DNA from: Lunularia cruciata
Lineage: Eukaryota > Streptophyta > Marchantiopsida > Lunulariales > Lunulariaceae
Assembly (NCBI GenBank): GCA_948567375.1
Contig: OX419756.1
Location: 18,357,001-18,421,000 of the forward strand
Direction of reading: 5' to 3'
DNA length: 64,000 nt
Within the stretch, counting starts at the first letter, position 1. Every line of letters begins with the position of its first letter. Both the position numbers and the translations under genes were made by a program. Of the stretch, positions 33,994 through 45,900 are shown one piece after another. The notes beneath the pieces are model-generated. The model worked only from the letters and a program-made list of their open reading frames with translations, ran no database searches and was not told the origin of the DNA.

Positions 33994-34005
33994 TCCGGGG
34001 GTAAA
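33994..34005 (+). other. Candidate polypurine tract
   Basis: The string tccgggggtaaa immediately precedes the 3' LTR and contains the only purine-rich run between the gag-pol stop and the LTR. It would prime plus-strand synthesis. It is short and imperfect, so the assignment rests on position. Confidence 0.6.
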
Positions 34006-34697
34006 TGTAACACCCATTTGTGCATGTGTGTGGTATTGTGATATTTAGCTTGGTATTACAAGTACTTAAGAGATATTATTTATATAGAGATAAAGGATGG
34101 TTCTATATTAGTCATGGTTAGCTAAAGTTAGTCATAGCTAAGATAGATGGGACCTTACTTTAGAGGAAGTAGAAAAGATGAGCACCACTATTTTGGATTT
34201 TAGTGTGTTGACTTGGTATTATTCCTAGGTGTTTGGCTTTGGGGAAAGAGTTGAGAACTCTTGGGCCCGCAAGCCTTTTTGTTTTGGATTCTTCTTTAGT
34301 CCAAGGATAGCCCATGTGAAGGAATCCTTGCTTTAGTGGTTGGGTCAAGATAAGACCACATGCTTAGGGGAATATGCCCATGTGAATGGATATTCCTTTC
34401 TACTTTTTGACTTTACTTGACTTTTAGTCTAGTAACTTGAGTTACTACGGTAATTAGTAACTTTGGTACGTAACTATTTCACAAGTATATAAACAAGGAG
34501 TGAGGAGGTACTCATCATCCTTTCATTTGCAACTATCTCTCTCTCATTGAGTTCTCTAGTGAGCAATGTCTTGAGTCTTGGAGTGTTAGCCTTGGAGGAG
34601 TATGATGGAGTTGGGGTTCCTTGCCTTCTTAGTCCATGGTGCGCTACCATAATAGCCATCAAAGGTTCATCCTGAGTGAGAGACAGGCCGGCTCACA
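34006..34697 (+). repeat. 3' LTR of the intact family-A element
   Basis: This 692-bp repeat is offset exactly 7136 bp from the 5' LTR and I see no base differences. It ends CCGGCTCACA and is followed by gaca, the target-site duplication. Confidence 0.95.
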
Positions 34698-34701
34698 GAC
34701 A

Positions 34702-35540
34702 TTACTACTCCCAAAGGCCTATTATAGTAGCTAGTTAGTGCATCTTCTATTTCTACATCAATTACAAAGGATACTTGGGAGCCAAACATTGGACCCTAGC
34801 TTACAAGAGGAGAAAGATGGAAAATTTGGAGATTCTAAAGGAGCTACATGAGTTCTTTTGCCTTCAATATGAAGGATTTGGGTGCTTTGAAACAACTTGG
34901 TATTTGGATTAAGCTTATTAGTGATACACTAGTTTTTCTACATCCTTATAGATATAGTGACATGGAATGAACATTGATTTAGAGCCTAAGTAAACACCCT
35001 TTGAAGCTAGTTTGGTGGAGATTTTACATGGAGAGTATGCTTCATCATACAATGATCCCAACCAAGAAGGATATGCATAGAAACTACACAAATAGGTAGA
35101 TATTTGGAGATTATTGCCCTATCACCCAATAGACTAAGGTTGATTCATAAGCCATACCTACAATAGAGATCTTTGATGTGATTAGGCATACAAAGGTCTT
35201 TGGTACTTTAGATCTTCAAGTAAGATATCATCAATTGTTGATCAAGGAGAGAGACAAGTCCAAGGTAAAATTTTGGGTTATTGATCCTCACTGTAAGGAT
35301 TTATCATATCAATGGAGGTTCTTACCATTTGGGTTAAAGAATGCTCCTATCGAGTTCTAGAGGATCATAGATAGGATCCTAAAAAAATTGGATTTTGTTT
35401 AGTGTTATATTGATGACATTTTGGGTTATAGTACTACTGTGGAGGAGCATGAGAGACATTTGTTGGAGGTGTTTGAGAGATTGAGATCTTATAGACTCAA
35501 ATTACATCTTAGGAAGTGTAGATTTTTCCACAAGTAGGTT
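34702..35540 (+). pseudogene. Methyltransferase-bearing Gypsy relic, RT part
   Basis: Continuation of the relic interrupted at 26869. Decayed frames give an RT domain: FGTLDLQVRYHQLLIKERDK (from about 35200), YQWRFLPFGLKNAPIEF (35308-35358) and [20 protein letters not shown] with the catalytic DD (from about 35403). It ends near 35540, where minus-strand chromovirus sequence begins, so RNase H and integrase are missing. Stops are frequent. Gene order in this family would be methyltransferase before RT. Confidence 0.82.
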
Positions 35541-35555
35541 CAACTCTTGAATTAT

Positions 35556-35855
35556 CTAGTCAACCATTGCTTGATGAGGCTCTTGGCTCTTCTCAGATTG
35601 TCCTTGTGCAATCGGCTTGATCCACATCGCAAAAATAGACTTATCTTCCTCCAAAGCTTGCTCTATGGCTGCTTCACTAACAAACTTCCCATCTAAGGAC
35701 TCATTTCTCTTCAAAGCTTGCTCCATGGTTTCCTTCCTAGCAAACTTCCCATCTTGGAGCTCCTCTCTCTTCAAGGCATGCTCTATGGCTACCTTCTCAA
35801 CAAACTTCCCATCTTGGGACTGACCATTCTTAGGTGTCTTACTTAGAGGTGCCAA
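35556..35855 (-). repeat. Threefold repeated linker after the protease
   Basis: The minus-strand frame encodes three related units of about 21 residues, each containing DGKF followed by an (I/M)E(H/Q)ALK- or AIEQALE-type helix. The DNA shows the corresponding repeat around 35640-35830 (aaacttcccatctt strings). It is a linker between protease and RT in this family and also appears decayed in relic 2 near 19610-19690. Its function is unknown. Confidence 0.65.
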
Positions 35856-35864
35856 ACAACCTAA

Positions 35865-36257
35865 TCAAAAATTCATATCTTGGTGTTGTACTTGAATTTG
35901 TTGTCGGGTCCAATCAAATTGAACCTTATGACATTCAAGCCAAGGTAGTCCTAGAATGACATCATAGTATAGAGGTGCCACTACAAACCTCATACACTCC
36001 AAATACTCCTTCCAAATCTTAAAAGTAATAGGATGTGAGGTTTGAAATGCAAAACTGTTTCTACCATCCGCCAATATCAATCTACTTCCAATCACTGGCT
36101 TGATAGGAATACCCAATTCTTTCACTACTTGCATAAACATACAATTCTTTGAACTTCCAGAATCAACCAAAATCCTGCAACCCCGATTAGATATTGTACC
36201 TTGCAAGTGAAGCAAACTTACATAGGTTGAGCCTTCAATCCCATTGGAACTAATCAA
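35865..36257 (-). pseudogene. Chromovirus aspartic protease, largely intact
   Basis: A 130-codon open frame on the minus strand with the active site ILVDSGSSKNCM, the flap region (GSRLILADGRNS) and the second hydrophobic-hydrophobic-Gly motif VILGLPWLECHKVQFDW. All landmarks of a retropepsin-like fold are present, so it is the best-preserved piece of this relic. The gene around it is broken at both sides. Confidence 0.85.
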
Positions 36258-37444
36258 GCTCCCAATAGGCGGCTCAAAATCTCCTATTGGGATTCCTTGT
36301 TTCTCTAATCATTCTATTTCACAAACTCCATTTGGGAAACTTGTCCAGGTCACCCATTCCTAAGTGGACATTCAACAATGCAATGTCCAACTTGGCGACA
36401 ATAAAAACAACCTCTATTTTGTTGTAACCTTTTTTTTTTATGTACCAAGTGGTCTCTGTTGGATAATATCAATCTCCATTGGTGCTAGTTCTTCCACCCG
36501 TGCATAGTGTATTGGTAAGCTTTGTGTAGGTCAAGGTCAAGACCAAGTTGTTGCAATGAAGGAATCAAAGCACTTAGCCAATTACATGGCTTCTTCTATG
36601 TTTTGTGCTTCCTACATGGTCACTTCCAATTTGGTTTGTGACTTCAATCCCCGCACAAATCAATCTATAACTTCACTTTCTTGTATATCTAGAATTTGCA
36701 TGATGATGTTTTGAAATTGTGTGATGCAACTCCTTATTGAGCCAATTTGCTTCAACTTTGTCAATTTATCCCGTGTGGCTTGGGTGACATTTATAGTTAA
36801 AAATCAACCAAGTATTGCATCCTTGAATTCTGCCCATGTCAAAATTGGTGCAACAATTTGTCGTTCAGCTTGCTCCACTCAAAATTACCACCAAAGTTTT
36901 GTCACACCATCAAGTTGGCGAGAAGCCAAGAGAATTTGTTTCCGTTCATCTTGAAGATTGGTGGCTTCAAAGTAACATTTGCAGTCAAACAAAAAATTCT
37001 CTACTATGCTCAAAAGATTCTTGCCTTCAAACACCTTGGGTTTTGGAAATTGAATGTTATCTTCTCTATATTGAACTAACGCTCTCTCTATATGTTCTTG
37101 TCATTGCTCGTCTTGTTCATCCAACAATGAGTAAGGTGCTCGATTTGTTGCTACATTGCAAGGATAATGTCCGGTATTGCCGTCATAACTACTACTCTAT
37201 CCCACTACTCCCAATTTATCTAACTGATTAACACATAGATGTAGCATGTCCACCATTCTCCATAAGTTACAACCGGAAGTATCAAGGGTTCCTCAAACAA
37301 GGTGATCATATGTAGAAAATCTTACCCAAAGTGCAAGGTGATAAATTGTATGAAATGATGCTTGGGTAATATCTACACATGAAAATCCTAATAGTTTGGC
37401 GGAAGTGGATTTGGTGGTCCATAAATTCCATCCATCGCATTCAT

Positions 37445-37456
37445 GCTTTGATACCA
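37445..37456 (-). other. Primer-binding site (initiator tRNA-Met type)
   Basis: On the minus strand, TGGTATCAAAGC lies one base inside the LTR end at 37458. It matches the common plant primer site TGGTATCAGAGC (initiator tRNA-Met) with one difference. Confidence 0.8.
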
Positions 37457-37457
37457 A

Positions 37458-37859
37458 TGTTTTTGAGGAGAGAAATAGGAGAATGGAAGCTCATATTAGG
37501 ATGTTGGAATGAGGGAAAACTCTGAATGCCTAGCATGAGCTTTGGCTTTGGTATTTATAGGTAGCATACAAGGCCCTTGAGGAGCTTTTCAAGAAGCATC
37601 CTCAAGCCACTTTCTTAGAGTGCAAGCCAAGTTAACTAGGAAGCTTCTCAAGAAGCTTCCTTTTAGAAGCCGCCTACTTGGCATGCAAGCTAAGCTAGTT
37701 GGAAGCTTCTAGAAGCTTCTTACTTGAGGTGGAAGCTAAGCTAGCCAAGAACCTTCCCAAGAAGCTTTCTAGAGACTTTTGGAATATTCTAGGCTAATTT
37801 TTCTTATTTGCTATTTTGTTAGCCCTACTAACTTCATTGCTAAACTCCATATTGTTACA
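37458..37859 (-). repeat. Family-B LTR (5' LTR of relic 3)
   Basis: A 402-bp minus-strand LTR, TGTAACAATATGG at 37859 to AAAAACA at 37458. It contains a TATA-like tataaatacc (minus strand, near 37550) and the perfect heat-shock-like 18-mer at 37702-37719. It lies inside the leader of another copy, whose LTR follows at 38022. Confidence 0.87.
37702..37719 (-). promoter_or_regulatory. Heat-shock-element-like motif in LTR
   Basis: GAAGCTTCTAGAAGCTTC, four nGAAn/nTTCn units in exact alternation, is identical to the motif at 17849-17866 in the plus-strand LTR. It is retained in a separately decayed LTR, upstream of the TATA box on the minus strand. Confidence 0.6.
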
Positions 37860-38021
37860 CAAGATGATTGTATTAAAAAATAATTACCCAAAGTGTGAGA
37901 TGATGAACTACTCAAAAATGATGCTTGGGTAGTACATGGACAAAAAAATTCCCAACAATTTGGAGGAAATGGATTTGATGGTCCATAAATTCCATCCATC
38001 CCATTCTTGGTCTAATACCAA
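37860..38021 (-). other. Leader fragment of another family-B copy
   Basis: The minus strand begins with TGGTATTAGACC, a diverged primer site next to the LTR at 38022. It continues with the leader text also seen at 37250-37457 (ggaatttatggaccatcaaa). It is then interrupted by the LTR at 37859, so one family-B copy inserted into the leader of another. Confidence 0.78.
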
Positions 38022-38461
38022 TGTAAATGACCGAGGAGTGAAATAGGAGAATGAGTGATTGGACTAAATGATCACGTTGGGACTCTTGAATGAAGGAAAC
38101 TATGAATGCATAACATGAGCTTGGGTTTTAGTATTTATAAAGAACATACAAGGCTCTTGAGAAGTTTTCTAAAAGTCAAGTTTAGTTTCTAAAAGTCAAG
38201 TTTCTTAGGGTGCAAGCTAAGTTAATCGAGAAGCTTCTTGAGAAGCTTTCTTCGAGAAACCACTTACTTAGCATGCAAGCTAAGCTAATTGCAAACCTTC
38301 CTCCTAGAAGTTACCACTTGGTATACATGTTACTCAGTACTTAGAAGGTACCAAGAAGCTTCCTTGATGCTTCTAGAATATTCTTATAATTCTTGGCTAA
38401 TTTGGCTAATTTGCTACTTTGTTAGTCTTGATTTACTTGTTTATAGACTCCATAATGTACA
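38022..38461 (-). repeat. Second family-B LTR, minus strand
   Basis: A 440-bp diverged LTR starting TGTACATTATGGAG at 38461 (other copies TGTAACAATATGGAG) and ending TTTACA at 38022. It contains GAAGCTTCTTGAGAAGC-like motifs and a tttataaagaac TATA region. No internal region other than the 162-bp leader remains. Confidence 0.8.
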
Positions 38462-41400
38462 AACTCGATCAATCATCTCATATAAGTGTATGCTTCAAAT
38501 AGGCTCTCTCTAGCCTTCTATTGGAGCTCATGCAAGCTCCTCAGCTTGTCGATCCTTGGTAGTTTTACATCAAGTGTTGGAAGAATTCCACTATGGGGTT
38601 AAACCTTGGGATTGCACCACCTCATGTAGCCTTACCCCTGTTTTTAGTAGCACCATCTCCAGCTAGTGCACCTCCATTAGATACACCAATACTATTAGAG
38701 CTAGAACTCATGGGTATTGCTGATCTACTCCTAACAACTAAGCCTGAAGTGACTGAGATGTAGTTAGGAGATCAATATTGTCCCCATAGCTTGATCTCCT
38801 CCAAGTGAGCTCTCTTGAATTCATGATAGTCATCCATTGTTGGATCCTCCAAGTATTGAAACAAACTCCTTCTATGTTATGAAAGGTGTGAAAAAATCAA
38901 GTTTTGCATCTATTAAAGATTACACTAACTATCAAACTCTTGGATTGAAGTCATTCAACTCAATGGTACTCATTGTACTAGAGTAGCACTTGGGGCCTTT
39001 GGAGGCCCCATAAAACTTGTCCATGTCCCACAACAATAGTGCAAACATACCATGTGCACTCTCAGTTGAATCAACTTCTATATTTTTAAACTCCATATTA
39101 GAGTCAATCTCTTTGCTCATCGGGACTTGATATACAATTGATACCAAACATCACTCCATGTAAACCCACTATGTATTGTAACAATATCTTTTTTGGAATT
39201 CCGAAAGAATTTTGTTATGATAATGTAATTCAAATTGTAACACCACAAGTACACCACCAAGGATCACCACCAAGTGCCATTACCAATTGAACACCATTCA
39301 CTAAAGTAACTTTAACTACAATAGCTACACTAAGGGAGCATATGACTTGTAACCTACTATCACAACACATATTTTCATGGTCTATATGTCATCACTTCTT
39401 GCCTTACCAAAAAGAAACATAGATAGTTTGACTGGTCATCATTGTAGTCTTACTACCGAGAGCACACTAGAGCACCAACCTCTAAAGTCAAGGCACCTCA
39501 CATAAACAAGAAGTAGAGAATGGAGGGGATCCAATTGCAACAAGTCTAGACTTCCATCTCATAAATTAACATCGGATTGACTCTGGCACCATTTAGCATT
39601 TGACATAATTTGAATATATACCTACTCCTAAACTACTAAGATCATCAAAGATGAAATCAAATTGCTCCTCCTAGCCAAAGCTACATGTATATATGTATCA
39701 ATCAACCAATCATTGTGACAACAAGTAAAAGTGTACTAGTTGGCCAAGGCACCAATTTGGGAACCAACAATATGGTGTTCAAATCCTATTGTGCACAATC
39801 TAGAAAGGTGTGAAAATTTTGCTGAACAATGATGAGTTTATTCAAATCCTTTCCAAATTTGGCCAAGCTTCACTAACTTGAGCACTACTTAGGGCAATTT
39901 AGGTGACCTTCAACTCTAGACAACCTCCACCAACTTAAAATCCAAATGTGGACAACCTCTACCAATTTGACGCATCTTCTCTATAGTTGGCTGATTACCA
40001 AATCCTTCGTTAACTATCAACTTGTGCCAAATCCTCCGCCAACTATCAACTTGAGCTAAATTGAGAAGATGAGGATCTCTAAATCTTTAATTTGAGGAGA
40101 TGGGTTTCCAAATCAACCTCCAATTTGCTCAATTCCTACCAAATTGACTTTGATTTCACCTCATTGGGTTCAAAGTGAACACCCATTATCTCAAATTGAA
40201 TCAATTCTTAAAAATTTGGTGAGTACTTTTACACACCGTTTGCTCCAAGGCCAAATCTACATCAACTTGGATAGGATTTTTGCACACAACCACTCTCAAG
40301 GAAATCTAGTACTTAGATCGAATGTATTAACGATTAAATAGGCTTGGAGATACCACCAACATTCTCAATTCTTGCACCCAATTTCTCTTTCATTCTCATT
40401 TCTTTAATGTAATCAATTCATTCTTTGTTCAAATCACACTCAAATTAGATTTGTATTCAATCATTCACTTAACAATCCACTAACAATCAAGCACTAATTA
40501 CAATCAAATCGTACCCACTTTAACTAAGAGATTTCAACTGATACTTGTTGACCTTTAGGCATCATAGCCAAGAACTTGAAAGCTAAACATCATAGAAGTG
40601 AGTTATATGGAATTGCATTTTGAAAATATATCTCTCTATTTGACCTAAGTCTCCACTATTGACACCATTGATGGCACTTTGACAATGCAAACAATGCAAA
40701 CACCGGTGTGTTCCACCATGTGATCAATAATCATAACATGCAATCCTACCGCCAACAAGTAGTGAATGAATAACTACCAAAATAACTATGATTATCAACA
40801 CTATCACTCCAATGCACGTACAAACTAACTTTTGCATTGCAAATATCCAAACATATTCAATTTATAATACAATGCTTCAATTTGTCCGCATCCATCATTT
40901 GTCCATTGATTTCCCATGTGACCATTTATACATACTAGATACGTTGTCAAAAGTATTTGCTTTTGACATTGGCATATCCAAAATGTCTTCCAAAATTCCT
41001 TTCCCCGGCCTAACTTCCTTCGTAGTTAAATTCCTCGTGCCCAGAGTTCATTGGAACACAACTCCCTTTGGCTTTCCCAAAGACGAAGACACTTTCTTGT
41101 TCACCAAAAGCCTTCCCGTAAAGGTGAAGGAATGCAAAACAAATGAATCTTTCCCCAATACATCAAAAACACAAGAGGAAGGGAAAAATAAAAGTTTGAA
41201 CAATCCAAGTACCGGATTTTGATCTATAAGTATCTAGAAAATTTACGGTATAGTTCCAAGCATAAATGAATATTTGCTAACGTTTGAACTTAGAGAGCGA
41301 CAAGGAGAATATATATAACCTAAACACTTAAAGTCATTCATTCCTCAACGTCCGAATTACCAGCTTCTGAATATCTGGTATATATACATCTGATCACTTA

Positions 41401-41700
41401 TAAGTATGATGAAAATTGTAAGTCTTGATGTTACCCATTAACTGAAGCTGAAGTTGAAGTAATCCCTTATCAAGAGACTGAAAACGGGAAAGAATTTTGT
41501 TCTTAAATATTAAGCTAGCCACTCGGGGCTCAAGTTGCAATTAATACTCACAACTGACTAATATTTTTGTTTGTTGTTATTTGAAGTCCTCGTACCACAT
41601 TATATTCTTACGAATGACCCCTTTCTCTTCTCGTAACAATTACCATTCCATTTTCACGAAATTACTGAACTCTATAAGAGAAACGAAAATTCAATGACCA
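38462..41700. other. Unrecognised AT-rich intergenic DNA
   Basis: No gene, LTR or known domain was recognised. The longest plus-strand frame (40788-41222, 144 codons) is AT-rich, shows no family motif and lacks supporting context. A 29-bp tandem duplication lies at 39998-40055. The general texture resembles old, heavily mutated repeat DNA giving way to gene-proximal sequence near 41 kb. Confidence 0.5.
39998..40055 (+). repeat. 29-bp tandem duplication
   Basis: Two adjacent units begin ccaaatcctt/ccaaatcctc and both contain aactatcaacttg, differing at a few bases. No coding role was seen. Confidence 0.8.
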
Positions 41701-42907
41701 GTCTGACCAGCAGTAAAGCAGCCTTCCAACAGTCCTCGTTCTTGAAAATAAATGTGTCAAACCCACGTCAACATGGAGGTACTTCCAGATCACTAACAAG
41801 AATGTTCAAGCGCCTGACACGTCCTGAAAGCCGCCGCACGTCAACATGGATCAATAGATAGGCTTCCCGCCTTCTTGCTCTTCAGTAGAGGTCAAATTCC
41901 TGTAAGGTCGAGCTCTTGGCGGGGACACGATTACTTGCATATCGGATCGTTGTTCTTCACACTGTCAGCTTGTCCGGTGAGAAGTCCTATCTGCAGTGAC
42001 ACCCACTGGATAATGCAATTTTACAGTGAGCAGAAGCTGCGGACGTTTCCTAACTCAAATTTCTGGTATGCATTCCAATTTTTCTTGCGTATCATTCAAA
42101 CGTTTGATTTGGTGGCGCATCCTTGCAAAGAGAATTTTCCTCTAAGGACCTTGTATATGATAAGATTGCCCCTTGGGATTGAGGTCTCTTCCCGTTTCAG
42201 ATGTCTGTTGAATTCAAGACTCCTTGCGTTCCCGAGCTCTTTGCTCTTGCTTTCTGTCAGCTCCTCGGGAAAAATGTTTGCCAGGGTTGCATGACTCCAT
42301 GACTCTACATTCTGATTAGTCATGAGCTTTCGCGACAGTCGTGGTTGTTACCATGTATGTGTACCCCTTTTCGGACGTGTTGGAAGGTACAGGCAAATGC
42401 GTCTTTCCCTGTCGCCGGAGATCCCCGTTTCGCAACGGGGATCTTTTGGTTTATTTGAATTTGATTTGCACATCTATGATTACAACATGAACCACAGGAT
42501 TCTCACGTTTGCATAAGAACCTTCTCTCCTAAGCTGAATACCATGCTCTACCGTTATCTGGTAGCAAATTCTCTGCTTGAGTGTTATATTTGTGTTCGTG
42601 CTCAGAATAATTGACTAGTCTGACGCTCGTTATTTGATGTATCGTTTGCTTTATTTCCTACTTCTCCGATCAGGTTCGGAGTACTGAATTTGCCATAATG
42701 CTGGTACTTCACTCGCAGGGTGTGATACGGAAGAAGTTGCAGGGAAGTAGAGGCGAAGAGAATTGTGCTCGGAGAGATGTTCATCATCACCTCGAGAAGT
42801 TGTACACAGAGAACACTCTAGGCATTCATCATATGTCAATAAAGGGATTCTCAGGGGATTGAAGTGCCATCCATAAAATCAAAGTCAAAAGCTCTAAGGA
42901 GGATAAA
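41701..42907 (+). promoter_or_regulatory. Upstream region of the TIMELESS-like gene
   Basis: The G+C content rises here compared with the repeat zone, and no retroelement match is seen, which suits promoter and 5' UTR. I could not place a TATA box or transcription start with confidence. Open frames at 41875-42294 and 42096-42323 overlap on opposite strands and show no recognisable motif. A perfect 11-bp stem-loop lies at 42419-42444. Confidence 0.4.
42419..42444 (+). repeat. Perfect stem-loop followed by a T run
   Basis: AGATCCCCGTT (42419-42429), loop tcgc, AACGGGGATCT (42434-42444), then tttggttt. The arms are 11 bp and perfect. The shape resembles a bacterial intrinsic terminator, but in nuclear DNA it is more likely a structured 5' UTR or promoter element or chance. 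Confidence 0.6.
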
Positions 42908-45900
42908 ATGGACGAAGAAGGGCTTGCGATCGTTTGTGCTACGCTAGGAGCTCATCAAGAGGATGAAAATGGACGGGAAGTTTACGTTAAGCACTCGGAC
43001 TGCCTAGGTGCCAATACGCCCCTCAATTTTAACTGAGTTCTCGGTTCACCCACTTTCAATCAGTAGGTAGCGACAAATTCAAATTCAGTTTTGAAAATTA
43101 TCTTTTTATTTTTCTGATAATACTCTAATTAGAGCAATATTTGTGTGTGATGAAGAGAGTTTGAAAGATCTGCAACGATACATGCGACGAGACCATCCCG
43201 AGAGCCGAGACATTTTTATGCAACTTGGAAAATGGAACATCGTACGACGAGATATAGTACCTCTAATTGTCCAATACAGCAACGATCACGATATCGTTCT
43301 CAACTGCGGTAAGTCATAATGACTTTCTGCACCAGTCAACATGAATATGGTCAATCTTATTTCAATTATGAAATCGTCAAGACGTCCGAAGTTTTACTCA
43401 GTAGTTTAGTTACTGCTAATAACTGCGCGGACCTGGTTTGCTACTCCCGACAAAACCAAGGTCCCCTCGTTTTCATAACATGTATGGTCTCTTTGGTTTC
43501 CTCAATGCGCAGTGAAAGTGCTAGTCTTCTTGACGATGCCCGTTGATTCCGCCTCCAATCAAGTTTCCCTACAAATTGAGTACTTGCAACATTTCAGAGC
43601 AGCACTTTTGGATGATGAAACCATACCAGTTATTATGTCTCAGTTGGAGGAACCTCTGCAACATCTTGAAAGGTTTGACTCGATAGCAGCCAACTTAGCT
43701 TCTTGCCAATCGCCGGTAGAATAATCCAGTAATCCTTTGTCGATGCGGTTGACCTGGATCAAACTTCTTTATGAAGTTAGTGCAAAGCGCTAGTGGAATT
43801 GTTCACATTCTAACTGTACCACTTACTCAAGTGACGGTGATATCTATTTCAGTGGGGCGCCTAGGGAGGATGACTGGAAAATGATTCAACTTTTTCTCAC
43901 GCTCCTTCGGAATCTTCTCGCTATACCGGATTCTTTCACTCACCACATATCGTCTTCAACCCAGTACGCATTTTTGAAAGAAAGACTGCTTGAGATTTTG
44001 TTCAACGAAAGCGTGATGGAGCTTGTAATTGCACTCACTCAGCATACAGCAGGTCGCCATGGTGGCCTCAGAAACGACAACCATCTCATTCTGGAGATTA
44101 TTCACAATGTGTTTATCGGTCAGCGACCAGATCTAGTTGCTGCTGCTGCGGAGAAGAATTTTAAGGTTTGTTACAATAAGACAATCCTCTGAATTTAAAA
44201 CTTGGTCAATGGTATCTTCCCGATGGATGTACTCAATGTTCATCTCATGTGTAATATCAACCTTTTTCACATCTGGAACTTGTTTTGAGCAGGTCCGAAA
44301 ACAATCAGAGAAATCTTCAGCAACTCTAAGAGCTTTGATGCATGAAGAGCGACAGCAGTTAAAGAGACTGAGACACGATCCCGCACTTCACTCCCCATTT
44401 AGTGGAATGTTCCTCCACGTTGCTCAGGTTCATGAATCCTTCCGGTTAGAGATCGCAACATTAAATATTCCATGCTTCCACCATTCACAGTTTCACTCCC
44501 TTTAATCGGCTCCTCCTAACTGTACTTTGCAGAAATTTCCTTGTTGGCTTCTAGTTTTGGCTGATATTGCTACGTTGTTCTAACAGGATGGAACTAAGGC
44601 CATCTTGACCAGAACTCCCCATCAGTCACCCTTGGAGAATCTCCTGAGGAAGCCACAAATCAAGAGAGGGCCGGTCAAGCGGGTTGTTTCAGACAGTCAC
44701 TCTGTGAGGCCGACAAGTGATCATCTACAAGTATTCCTGAAGGACTTCGTTAACCAGTTCCTCGCGAGCGGGTACAACAGTAAGTTACCGATTTCAAGTG
44801 GTTAAAAGACTTCACAACAAAATTTGCACAAAAGTTTATTTTGTAGATGGATTATCACCATTGCCGCGTTGTCTTACTCGTCTCCTTCAACGTATGAAGA
44901 GATCATAGTCATGTACTAGTCTGAGGCTGAAGTTTTTGAGCAGTCCTGATGCAGACCATCAAAGATGATCTTCGCAGAGAAAGACCAGACGGCGATTCAA
45001 TCGATCCAGTGCCGTTCTTCCAAGTGGTCCAGTTTTTCACATCTTATCTTTGCCAGATTACACAAAAGGATCAGGTTCTTTTCTTGGCTTGAGTTGCCGT
45101 CGTTCTACCTGTTGCTATTAAACTGCATTTGTACCATCAGCTATGTGGACAACTAGAAGTTTGTCTCTCGCTAATCAAGGAGCTTGTCAGAGTCTCGACT
45201 GTACACAGCGTAACTTGAACATCTCACGTCTTCTCATGCTCTGAGCTGGCCGCGATACCATGAAAAGGTCAAAGCAACTCCCTCATCCTCCTAGCTACAT
45301 GGCGTTGGACAAGCATGCTGCGACCTACTTTAACGAGCTCTTGATGATTGAATTCTGTCTGCTATCTTTATGCAGGCGAAATACAGGAAGTCAACTAGCG
45401 TTTCCTCACCTGGTTCTGCAGACGAAATTTCACCTCAAAAGCATATTTGTGGTTCTATTGCCTCAACCATGGATGAAGAGATGTTTATCTTGGTGAAGTC
45501 CAAATGGTCTCAGTACACTGAAGAGGTTCAGATGACCAAAGATTGGGGTCCTCTCGGTGCTGGCGTCTCTGTGATGAAGGATATGGTGAATTTCTTCTCT
45601 CCTTCTGAACAGTTATTTTCGGTCTTTGCTCACCTTTAAAGTCCATGAGTGACTACTTCCGCCGATTCATCATCTAGTACTGAGAAGGAAACCTAGCTGT
45701 CAAAGGACAAGGAATGACTAGATCTCAAACCAGAGAGCTTTTCTAGTTCATCCATGAGGAGGTTAAAGTGTATATTCTACATGTCTTTTAGTGTAAGCTT
45801 ATTCCGGGTCTGATCCAGTCACTGTTGATCACAGATTCACATGCTTGACATTGTGCTCAAGAGGACTTGTCCATTAAGTGAAGAAGGCAAACTAGAGGTC

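Larger units (their letters stand above)
26870..34697 (+). mobile_element. Complete family-A Ty3/Gypsy element, LTRs identical
   Basis: The element is 7828 bp: LTR (26870-27561), primer site (27566-27581), 1.5-kb leader, gag-pol (29131-33957), purine-rich tract and LTR (34006-34697). The LTRs have the same length (692 bp), and reading them side by side I found no difference; that implies very recent insertion. The host is the methyltransferase-bearing relic. The flanks show gaca at 26866-26869 and 34698-34701 (a fifth shared base, t, coincides with the LTR's first base). All gag-pol domains are open, so the element may be mobilisable. No chromodomain is present. Confidence 0.95.
35541..37457 (-). 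mobile_element. Chromovirus relic 3, 5' part (gag and protease)
   Basis: Minus-strand 5' half of a chromovirus of the relic 1/2 family. Downstream of the LTR and primer site come the leader (about 37250-37457), gag with a zinc knuckle (CFYCRQVGHCIVEC at 36368-36409), protease (35865-36257) and a linker rich in repeated DGKF-type units (35556-35855). It is truncated at about 35540 against the methyltransferase-bearing relic, so RT and later domains are absent. Confidence 0.85.

Noticed and set aside
40788-41222. A 144-codon plus-strand frame upstream of TIMELESS
   Set aside because: AT-rich, no motif, and a bias like the surrounding non-coding DNA.
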